Source: DATKPC01 sp035524275 (GTDB lineage: Bacteria; Pseudomonadota; Gammaproteobacteria; Burkholderiales; Burkholderiaceae_F). From it: a DNA stretch of 9,566 bases. Location: the NCBI GenBank assembly GCA_035524275.1, contig DATKPC010000069.1:1-9566 (forward strand), read 5' to 3'. Made by a program: the position numbers and the translations under genes. The notes under the pieces were generated by a model. The model had not been told where the DNA came from. It did not search any database and worked only from the letters and a program-made list of their open reading frames with translations. Below are positions 1 to 5,663 of this stretch, piece by piece (position 1 is the first letter of the stretch; each line of letters opens with the position of its first letter).

Positions 1-1872
1 GGCTTCGTCGTCCGACAGGATATGCAGCACGCCCAGGTCCTGCTCCACGTGCCGCAGCGCCAGCGCGACGCACGAGGCCGGCGCGGCGGGCTCACCGCGT
101 GGCGCCGGCGGCGCGCCGGCGTGCGGGCGATCGGGCCGCCGCCAGATGCGCACGTCGCCCGCCGTTTCGACGCCGGGCGCGACATCGCGCAGGATGCCCT
201 CGATACCCGGATCGGCGTAGGCGGCTTGCCTGCCGTGAGCGATGAACGTCGCGCCGTCCTGCGGCGCCTGCGGCGCCGCAAGGCGGATCGATGCGTACGC
301 GTAGCCGCCGCTTTCCACGACGATCCTGCAGCCGGAATCCAGGAGCTGCCGCTCGCTTTGTGCGTGCACGAGCATCTGGTTGAAATCGCTCAACAGCCGC
401 AGCGATCGATTGAGCTTTTTCTGGACGTCTTCGTTGCGCCGTCGCTCGGTCGTATCCCGTGCGATGCACAGCGCGCTGACGATCCGCCCGTCGTCGTCAC
501 GCTCCGGGACCAGCACGTAATCCGAGAACAACCCGCCGACGCCGCCGTCCATCGCGATCTCGCAGCGCTGTTGCTGACCGGTCTCGAAGACCGCGCGCAC
601 CGCGGCCTGGAGCTGCCGCAGTCCGTCGGGGTCCGTGACGTGCCCGGCCGCCACGCGACTGGCGCCGATCGGCTGCCCGATGAAGGCCTCCGGCGGCAGC
701 CCGGTAAAGCGGCGCACGATCGGACTGATGTAGACGTAGCGGCCGTCCCGGTCGACGCGGGATATCAGGTCCGGCGAATGCTCCGCGACGCTGCGGAACA
801 GGCGCTCGCTCTGCTGCACGTCGCGGTAGGCGAGCAGGCCAGTCAGGCCGTCGGCCAGGCGCCGCCCGATCTCCTGGAACAGCCGCTCCTCCGCGCGCGT
901 CCAGACGCGCGGATGCGAGCACTGGTTCAGGCAGAGCAGCCACGGCTTGCCGATCCTGGGCCGTAGCGCCATCAGCAGGACGGCCTGGATCCCGTGTCGC
1001 TCGGCGACCTTGCCGGCGACCGGATAGCGGCCGCCGGGACCAAACTGCACCGGATCGATCGACTCCGCGGCAACGCGAAAACCGCGCGCGATGTCCTCGT
1101 CGACCGGCAGCTCCGCGCCGACCTGGAAGACGCCCGGATACTCGGGTCGAACGCGTTCCATCGGACAGACGCACGTCGGCGCGTCCGGATCGCATGGGTA
1201 GACGAGCGACACCCGGTCGCAGGCGAAGGCCGCCAGCACGACGTCCAGCGCGCGCCCGAGCATCTGCCCCAGGTCGGTCACGCCACGCATCGCCGCGTCG
1301 ACCTGGTCCAGGCATTCGAGGAAGCGAAGGTGCGCGCGACGCTCTTCTTCCGCGCGCTGGCTTTCGAGCTCGTAGGCCGCACGCGCAGCGACGATCTGCA
1401 GGACGGCGGCGACCGCGTCGTCGTCCGGCAGGGGCTTGACGTCCATCACCGCAATCAGCCCGATGGGTTCGCCGGCCGCGCTCCAGAGCGGAAGCCCGGC
1501 GTAGCTCTCGACGCCCAGGTCGCGCAGCAGCGCATCGCGCGGAAAGAGCCCGGCGACGCCACGGGGGTAGATGCACATCGACTTGCCGAACACGTTCTCG
1601 CACGGCGTATCGCGAAGCGGGTAAATGGCGTTCGGCAACTGCCGTTCGCGCGCGCAGAAGGCGACGGTCTCGGCGCATTCCGGCGCTTCCGCGAGGCGGT
1701 CGATCAGGACGTACTCGACATCGAGCAGGTCGGACACGAAGCGCGCCAGCGCCAGCAGGAACCCGCCGTCGGGCCCCGACCAGCCGCGCTGAGCCACGAA
1801 GCGGAGCGCGCGATCGATGAGTTCGCGGGGCTCGGGGGCGACGGCTATCAATGCCTTCGGCTGGCTCGTCAA
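1..1872 (-). CDS. Multi-domain GAF/PAS sensor protein, N-terminal part (C-terminus beyond the left edge)
   Basis: An uninterrupted minus-strand frame runs from an in-frame TAA at 1936-1938 down to base 1, giving 624 codons from the chosen start. That start is TTG at 1872, because AGGGAGG lies 8 nt upstream and no in-frame ATG or GTG lies between the TAA and this TTG. Domains seen in the translation: GAF 1 at about residues 40-165 (containing TPCENVFGKSMC and YAGLPLWSAAGEPIGLIAVMD), a charged helical linker at 165-185, GAF 2 at about 200-345, PAS plus PAC at about 355-478 (HSPDLISRVDRDGRYVYISP, ending ARDTTERRR), then GAF 3 from about 490 (LRLLSDFNQMLVHAQ) to the edge. No membrane segment is visible, so it is probably cytoplasmic. 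GAF/PAS stacks of this kind usually feed a histidine kinase or a GGDEF/EAL module. That output domain lies outside the window, so the signalling class and ligand are unknown. Confidence 0.85.
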   Translation of the reverse strand, partial: MTSQPKALIAVAPEPRELIDRALRFVAQRGWSGPDGGFLLALARFVSDLLDVEYVLIDRLAEAPECAETVAFCARERQLPNAIYPLRDTPCENVFGKSMCIYPRGVAGLFPRDALLRDLGVESYAGLPLWSAAGEPIGLIAVMDVKPLPDDDAVAAVLQIVAARAAYELESQRAEEERRAHLRFLECLDQVDAAMRGVTDLGQMLGRALDVVLAAFACDRVSLVYPCDPDAPTCVCPMERVRPEYPGVFQVGAELPVDEDIARGFRVAAESIDPVQFGPGGRYPVAGKVAERHGIQAVLLMALRPRIGKPWLLCLNQCSHPRVWTRAEERLFQEIGRRLADGLTGLLAYRDVQQSERLFRSVAEHSPDLISRVDRDGRYVYISPIVRRFTGLPPEAFIGQPIGASRVAAGHVTDPDGLRQLQAAVRAVFETGQQQRCEIAMDGGVGGLFSDYVLVPERDDDGRIVSALCIARDTTERRRNEDVQKKLNRSLRLLSDFNQMLVHAQSERQLLDSGCRIVVESGGYAYASIRLAAPQAPQDGATFIAHGRQAAYADPGIEGILRDVAPGVETAGDVRIWRRPDRPHAGAPPAPRGEPAAPASCVALALRHVEQDLGVLHILSDDEA

Positions 1873-1880
1873 CGACTCGA

Positions 1881-1887
1881 CCTCCCT
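1881..1887 (-). promoter_or_regulatory. Ribosome binding site deciding the TTG start of the GAF/PAS sensor
   Basis: Read on the minus strand, AGGGAGG is followed by an 8-nt spacer and then TTG ACG AGC. This near-perfect Shine-Dalgarno sequence is the main reason to accept a TTG start here. Confidence 0.6.
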
Positions 1888-1950
1888 GTCGTCGGCAAGA
1901 TTACGGCAATCCGGACAGCCTGGGCATGGGGTGGATTAACGAGGATCAAG

Positions 1951-1982
1951 GCTCCCACAGCGACGGCGCTGTGCGGGCTTTT
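1951..1982 (+). terminator. Terminator-like hairpin reading rightward
   Basis: The left arm GCTCCCACAGCG (1951-1962), loop ACGG and right arm CGCTGTGCGGGC (1967-1978) form a 12-bp stem with one G-U pair and one mismatch. TTTT follows directly at 1979-1982. The form fits a rho-independent terminator on the plus strand. It is oddly placed, because no plus-strand gene ends here: the nearest coding sequence to its left is the antisense-oriented sensor gene. It may be fortuitous, a relic, or a stop for antisense transcription. Confidence 0.35.
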
Positions 1983-2085
1983 GACGGCGGGCGTCGGCGG
2001 CCGTGACGCGGTCGGACGCCGGGTTTGGGTCGGGGAGTCCGGCGCGGCCACGTGCTGCGGTGAGGCGGGTTGCGGGGGGTGCCGG

Positions 2086-2217
2086 CCCTCTCCCCCCGCC
2101 CCTCTCCCGCTGGCGCGGGCGAGGGGAGTCTCGTGGTCGCCAGGGCGGGCACCGCACAAACGGCTGACGCCGGAACTCCCCTCGCCCGCGCCAGCGGGAG
2201 AGGGGTGGGGGAGAGGG
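2086..2217. repeat. Nested inverted repeat, REP/BIME-like intergenic element
   Basis: Two arms (2099-2129 and 2175-2205) are perfect inverted repeats of 31 nt separated by 45 nt. The match continues outward to about 2086 and 2217 with one indel and one substitution. Each arm is itself a hairpin: CCCCTCTCCCGC, loop TGGC, GCGGGCGAGGGG, with one mismatch. Such a pair of opposed small palindromes is typical of the GC-rich REP/BIME-type elements found between genes in many proteobacteria. It may stabilise transcripts, stop transcription or bind nucleoid proteins. The family name is my inference; the symmetry is seen directly. Confidence 0.75.
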
Positions 2218-2328
2218 TCGGCGCGCCGTCATGAGTCCGTCGCATTGGTTTTCTACCCTCTTCGCGCGACAGATTGGGGCGCCTCCCTTCGGAGGCCGTA
2301 CGTCGCACGGACACGGGGGAAAACCGGA

Positions 2329-3684
2329 ATGCTACGAATCAACCAAGTCGCCGCGGCCGTCGCCGCATGCGGCACGCTCGGTGCTGCGGGTTTCAGTGGC
2401 ACTGCGATCGCCGCCGAAGGCGCGGTGCCGCAAGGCATCGACCACCTGGACCATGCGTTCGTGATCCTGATGGAGAACCACGGCTACCAGCAGATCATCA
2501 ACAATCCGAACGAGCCGTACTTGAACAGCCTGATCGCGAACAAGCGCGTCAACTCGGCGACGAACTACTTCGCGGTCGGCCATCCGAGCCTGACGAACTA
2601 CCTGGAGATCGTGGGCGGCTCGAACTTCGGCGTCCGCAGCGACAATCCGCCGGCGTGGCACGATGCGACCTGCAATCCGAACATCGTGACCGGCATCGTC
2701 AACGCCGACAACGGCGGCAACAACGCGCCGGTGACGATCGACACCGGCAGCGTCTGCCCGATCGCGGGCGTCGGCACCGATGCGGAGACCCCCGCCATCG
2801 ACAACTGGAACGAGGTCACGCTGCCTCAGTTCCCGTACCTGGCGGACATCGACGGCATCAAGGCCGTGCCGGCGGCGAAGAACACCGAGGGCAAGACGAT
2901 CGCCGACCAGCTTGCCGTCACCGGCCGCAGCTGGAAGAGCTACCAGGAAAGCCTGCCGCAGTCCGGCGCCGACGGCGTGAACTACAGCAACGGCACGGCG
3001 AGCAACCTCACGAACTTCACCCCGCTGGCGCCGCTCACGTCGAGCAGCGTCGTGCAGGACTACGCCGCCAAGCACGACCCCTTCGTCTATTTCAAGAGCG
3101 TCCAGGAAGGCACGCTGCCGAACCACAGCCTGAAGAACATCGTCGGCTTCGACGGCCCGACGGGGCTCTACGCCGACCTCGCCAGCGGCCACGTACCGAC
3201 GCTGGCGTTCATCGCGCCGAACCAGTGCAACGACCAGCACGGCCGCGGCAACGCCGACGCCTTCTGCGCCTACGACTACGGCGCGAACAGCAGCGGGCTC
3301 ACCTACGGCACGCAGGTCGGCCTCAACCCGGGCCTGATCCAGCAGGGCGACGCGACCTTGGAGCGGCTCGTGAAGGCGATCCAGGCCTCGCCGGCGTGGC
3401 ACGAGGGGCGCAACGCCATCGTGATCGTCTGGGACGAGAACGACTACAGCGGCGTGAGCGCGCTGCCGGCGGCGGGCGCGACGTTCCCGAAGCAGAACCA
3501 GAACCAGGTCGTTCTCACCGTGCAGCTGAACCACCACGAGACGCACGGCGTGCAGAGCGCGACGTACTACAACAGCTTCTCGCTGCTGAAGTCGCTCGAA
3601 GCGGCGTTCGACCTGCCGTGCCTGAACCACGCCTGCGATCCGGACGTGGCGGTGATGACGGACCTGTTCGGCAAGGGCTGGTAG
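2329..3684 (+). CDS. Exported phosphoesterase (phospholipase C/acid phosphatase family)
   Basis: A 451-residue protein that probably hydrolyses phosphate esters outside the cytoplasm. Residues 1 to about 28 form a signal peptide: a short basic start (MLRIN), an Ala/Gly-rich core, and an AIA cleavage site before AEGAVPQG. The mature part has the phosphoesterase family (Pfam PF04185) hallmarks: FVILMENHGYQQI at about 44-55 with the metal-site residues E49, N50 and H51, GHPSLTNYLEIVGG at about 84-97, APNQCNDQHG at 296-305, IVIVWDENDYSG at 364-375, HHETHG at 402-407 and a C-terminal YNSFSLLKSLEAAF segment. Six cysteines remain in the mature chain, which suits disulfides in the periplasm or medium. 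The start ATG has GGGGGA 8 nt upstream; the frame stays open far upstream, but that part is antisense to the sensor gene. It appears to be a single-gene unit. The substrate (phospholipid or small phosphomonoester) cannot be told from the sequence. Confidence 0.9.
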   Translation: MLRINQVAAAVAACGTLGAAGFSGTAIAAEGAVPQGIDHLDHAFVILMENHGYQQIINNPNEPYLNSLIANKRVNSATNYFAVGHPSLTNYLEIVGGSNFGVRSDNPPAWHDATCNPNIVTGIVNADNGGNNAPVTIDTGSVCPIAGVGTDAETPAIDNWNEVTLPQFPYLADIDGIKAVPAAKNTEGKTIADQLAVTGRSWKSYQESLPQSGADGVNYSNGTASNLTNFTPLAPLTSSSVVQDYAAKHDPFVYFKSVQEGTLPNHSLKNIVGFDGPTGLYADLASGHVPTLAFIAPNQCNDQHGRGNADAFCAYDYGANSSGLTYGTQVGLNPGLIQQGDATLERLVKAIQASPAWHEGRNAIVIVWDENDYSGVSALPAAGATFPKQNQNQVVLTVQLNHHETHGVQSATYYNSFSLLKSLEAAFDLPCLNHACDPDVAVMTDLFGKGW

Positions 3685-3695
3685 ACACCGCGAAC

Positions 3696-3724
3696 GGCGC
3701 CCGCCGCCTCGCGCGGCGGGCGCC
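3696..3724 (+). terminator. Strong GC hairpin after the phosphoesterase gene
   Basis: GGCGCCCGCCGC (3696-3707), loop CTCGC, GCGGCGGGCGCC (3713-3724): a perfect 12-bp stem beginning 11 nt after the stop codon. No T-run follows, so it is not a classical intrinsic terminator. It may still end transcription, as hairpins often do in high-GC genomes, or protect the mRNA 3' end. Confidence 0.6.
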
Positions 3725-3832
3725 GGCGTGCGCCCTCGACCGCGACGCGCTCCGACCCCCAGGCGTTGTTTTACCATGCAGACCGTGCCGAGGCTTGGGC
3801 GGGCCGGCCAGGAGAGGACATGCACAGCTGAC

Positions 3833-4330
3833 ATGACGCGCCGGAACGTGGATTCCATTTCAACCGATCTGTACCAGCAGCCCGGACACCTGATCCGCCG
3901 CGCGCATCAGATCTCGGTGTCGGTGTTCCTGGAAACCGTCGGCGGCGCACTGACGCCGATCCAATACGCGATGTTGCGCGCCCTTCAGGAGGAACCCGGC
4001 ATCGACCAGGTCACGCTGGCCCGTCGCGTCGCGCTGGACAACTCGACGGCCGCCAATACCGCGGCGCGCCTCGAAGCGAAGGGTTGGATCAGCCGGGAAA
4101 TCCTGCCGCGCCGGCAACGCCGGCTGGTGCTGACCCCGGAAGGCGAGTCGCTGATGCAGCGGCTTCTGCCGGCGATCCGGGAACTGAATCGTGTGCTCCT
4201 GAAGCGACTCGAGGCCGCCGAGCGCCGCGAACTCATCCGGCTGCTCGCCAAGTTCGTCGACCTGTCGAACGACCTGAGCCGTGCGCCCTTGCGCCGCACC
4301 GGGCGCCGCGGCTTGGCTGTCGCCGACTGA
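3833..4330 (+). CDS. MarR-family transcriptional regulator
   Basis: A 165-residue protein of normal MarR length that probably binds palindromic operators as a dimer and releases them on binding a small, often aromatic, ligand. The winged helix-turn-helix covers about residues 38-104: LTPIQYAMLRALQEEPG, then a recognition region LARRVALDNSTAANTAARLEAKGWI, then a wing PRRQRRLVLTPEGESL. In many MarR proteins the wing begins with Asp (DRR); here it is Pro (PRR). The flanking helices (about 10-38 and 110-150) fit the dimerisation domain. The start is uncertain. ATG 3833 gives the usual length, but the best Shine-Dalgarno (AGGAGAGG, 3810-3817) lies 15 nt away; ATG 3776 and GTG 3728 are in frame upstream, without good ribosome sites. 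It reads toward vanA, which has its own promoter 3' of this gene, so it is a candidate regulator of vanA. Confidence 0.85.
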   Translation: MTRRNVDSISTDLYQQPGHLIRRAHQISVSVFLETVGGALTPIQYAMLRALQEEPGIDQVTLARRVALDNSTAANTAARLEAKGWISREILPRRQRRLVLTPEGESLMQRLLPAIRELNRVLLKRLEAAERRELIRLLAKFVDLSNDLSRAPLRRTGRRGLAVAD

Positions 4331-4376
4331 CGGGCGCCGACTGACGGGCGCCGACTGACAGGCGACGACTGACAGG
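4321..4376 (+). repeat. Four tandem copies of a 14-nt unit across the marR stop codon
   Basis: Units start at 4321, 4335, 4349 and 4363. The first two are identical (CGCCGACTGACGGG), the third differs at one base and the fourth at two. The stop codon TGA (4328-4330) lies in unit 1. Because 14 is not a multiple of 3, the TGA triplets of successive units fall in different frames, so all three forward frames are closed within about 30 nt. It looks like a slippage-made micro-satellite. Confidence 0.85.
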
Positions 4377-4428
4377 CGCCGTCGTCCCGTCCGGCTCGCG
4401 CTGCCCGTCGCACCCACTGCACTGCAGC

Positions 4429-4482
4429 ATTGCATTTTCGCGATCACATTGCGTTGTCGCAAGGTCATTGCGTATACTCAAT
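4429..4482 (+). promoter_or_regulatory. Array of three operator-like palindromes upstream of vanA
   Basis: Three 16-nt elements start at 4429, 4448 and 4467, exactly 19 bp apart: ATTGCATTTTCGCGAT, ATTGCGTTGTCGCAAG and ATTGCGTATACTCAAT. Each begins ATTGC, preceded by C. The second holds the dyad TTGCG-N4-CGCAA, and the third is a dyad with one mismatched pair (ATTG, GTATAC core, CAAT). Size and symmetry fit sites for a dimeric winged-helix regulator such as the MarR protein encoded just upstream. Elements 2 and 3 cover the predicted -35 and -10, which suggests repression. Confidence 0.6.
4449..4478 (+). promoter_or_regulatory. Predicted sigma70-type promoter of vanA
   Basis: A good -10 hexamer TATACT (4473-4478) lies 18 bp after a weak -35, TTGCGT (4449-4454). 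Transcription would start near 4485, leaving a leader of about 34 nt before the vanA ATG. The weak -35 and the overlapping dyads fit a controlled promoter. Confidence 0.5.
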
Positions 4483-4518
4483 GAAAATCCACCGCGACCC
4501 CACGGAAGGCCGATTCGC

Positions 4519-5625
4519 ATGTTCCCGAAGAACGCCTGGTACGTTGCCGCCACGTCGGAGGAGTTGGGCGAGCGCCCGCTCGGACGCCGCATCTGCGACG
4601 AGGCGATCGTGTTCTTTCGCGGCCCCGGCGGTACCGTGGCCGCGCTCGATGACTTCTGCCCCCATCGCGGCGCCCCGCTTTCGCTGGGCACGACCTGCGA
4701 GGGTCGCATCGTCTGCGGCTACCACGGCCTGCAGATCGGCTGCGACGGTCATGCGGTCGCGATGCCGGGGCAACGGGTCCGGGGCTTCCCGGGCACGCGC
4801 GTCTACCCGGTCATGGAACGTTACGGTTTCGTCTGGGTGTGGCCTGGCGAGGCGCCGAAGGCCGATCCAGCCGCGATTCCTCGCCTGGCCTGGGCCGAGG
4901 ATCCGGAATGGGCGTTCGGCGGCGGCATGTTCCACGTCCGATGCGACTTCCGGCTGATGGTCGACAACCTGATGGACCTCACGCACGAGAAGTATGTCCA
5001 CGCCACCAGCATCGGCCAGCCGGAACTGGACGAAGCGATACCGCGAACGGCGACCGAGGCCGGCTTCATCGTCACACGGCGCGAAGTGAGCTCGGTCAAG
5101 GCACCGCCGTTCTGGCGCTCGGCGATGCGCAGCAACGGCAAGGACGACGATGCGCTCGTCGACCGCTGGCAGCGCTGCGTCTTCATACCGCCGAGCGCGG
5201 TGATGATCGACGTCGGCGTCGCCACGGCCGGACGCGGAGGCTTCGATGCGCCCACCGATTGCAAGACCGCCGGCATCGTCGTCGACCTGATCACGCCGGA
5301 GACCGCGTCATCGATCTGGTACTTCTGGGGCCTCGCGCGGCACTTCCAGGCGCATGACGAAGCGCTGACGCGGCAGATTCGCGACGCCCAGGGCAAGGTC
5401 TTCCAGGAGGACCTCGCGATGCTGGAGGCCCAGCAGCGCAATCTGGAGGCGAGGCCGGGTTCGAAGCTGCTCAACCTGAATACCGACACGGGATCCGTCC
5501 AGGCCCGCAAGCTCATCGATCAACTCGTGGCGGCGGAGCGCGCGCCGTCGGTCCAGGTGCCCGCCTCCGGGCGCCCCCCGGCGACATCCGCCGTCGAGGC
5601 GCGCGAGCAGCGTCCCGTCACCTGA
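4519..5625 (+). CDS. vanA: Vanillate O-demethylase, oxygenase component (Rieske non-heme iron protein)
   Basis: A 368-residue cytoplasmic Rieske oxygenase. In this family it removes the methyl group of vanillate to give protocatechuate and formaldehyde, using electrons from the reductase VanB. The N-terminal Rieske [2Fe-2S] ligands are C47 and H49 (CPHRG) and C66 and H69 (CGYHG). The catalytic iron site shows D149-N-L-M-D153-L-T-H156-E-K-Y-V-H161, with D298 (FQEDLAMLE) as the probable third ligand. The opening FPKNAWYVAA, APPFW and ITPETASSIWYFWG match VanA proteins as I know them. ATG 4519 has GGAAGG 9 nt upstream; an in-frame TTG at 4468 is rejected because it precedes the promoter -10. The last 28 residues or so (after LVAAER) are a Pro/Ala-rich tail of no clear role. 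No vanB follows: the next gene is convergent. A related methoxy-benzoate demethylase is possible. Confidence 0.9.
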   Translation: MFPKNAWYVAATSEELGERPLGRRICDEAIVFFRGPGGTVAALDDFCPHRGAPLSLGTTCEGRIVCGYHGLQIGCDGHAVAMPGQRVRGFPGTRVYPVMERYGFVWVWPGEAPKADPAAIPRLAWAEDPEWAFGGGMFHVRCDFRLMVDNLMDLTHEKYVHATSIGQPELDEAIPRTATEAGFIVTRREVSSVKAPPFWRSAMRSNGKDDDALVDRWQRCVFIPPSAVMIDVGVATAGRGGFDAPTDCKTAGIVVDLITPETASSIWYFWGLARHFQAHDEALTRQIRDAQGKVFQEDLAMLEAQQRNLEARPGSKLLNLNTDTGSVQARKLIDQLVAAERAPSVQVPASGRPPATSAVEAREQRPVT

Positions 5626-5660
5626 TCGCGGGCACGCGCCGGACTCCCGCGCGCCGCGAT
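5626..5660. terminator. Possible shared hairpin between convergent vanA and dctD-like genes
   Basis: The 38-nt gap between the two stop codons contains CGCGGG (5627-5632) and CCCGCG (5646-5651), a 6-bp stem with a 13-nt loop. A competing stem pairs ATCGCGG (5625-5631) with CCGCGAT (5654-5660). There is no T-run on either strand. A bidirectional terminator would be expected here, but the evidence is weak. Confidence 0.3.
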
Positions 5661-5663
5661 GCG

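Larger units (their letters stand above)
1873..2328. other. Intergenic region between the divergent sensor and phosphoesterase genes
   Basis: No convincing gene lies in these 456 nt. They separate a minus-strand gene from a plus-strand gene, so promoters for both should be here, but I could not find a good -35/-10 pair for either. The visible contents are a terminator-like hairpin at 1951-1982, a nested inverted repeat at 2086-2217, and a small perfect hairpin at 2281-2296 (GCCTCC, loop CTTC, GGAGGC) in the probable leader of the phosphoesterase gene. Confidence 0.6.

Noticed and set aside
22..966. Long plus-strand open frame of 314 codons
   Set aside because: It is antisense to the GAF/PAS sensor, whose minus-strand frame shows coherent domains along its whole length. 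The plus-strand product is Arg/Ala-rich and resembles no family.
2086..2217. Possible insertion-sequence terminal repeats
   Set aside because: Only 45 nt separate the arms, so there is no room for a transposase, and each arm is itself a small palindrome as in REP elements.
994..2328. A 445-codon N-terminal extension of the phosphoesterase
   Set aside because: The frame is open, but its first part is antisense to the sensor and its last part crosses the intergenic repeat. The signal peptide and ribosome site both place the start at 2329.
2332..3858. Minus-strand open frame of 508 codons opposite the phosphoesterase
   Set aside because: The product is dominated by Val, Arg and Ala, as expected from the complement of a high-GC gene, and shows no domain. 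The plus strand clearly encodes an exported enzyme.
4321..4376. Possible CRISPR or phage attachment repeat
   Set aside because: The units are 14 nt, directly adjacent with no spacers, and no cas, integrase or tRNA gene is nearby.
3860..4709. Overlapping minus-strand frames with repeated APVSRR/SVGARQS-like segments
   Set aside because: The peptide repeats simply translate the 14-nt DNA tandem array at 4321-4376, and the frames are antisense to marR and vanA.
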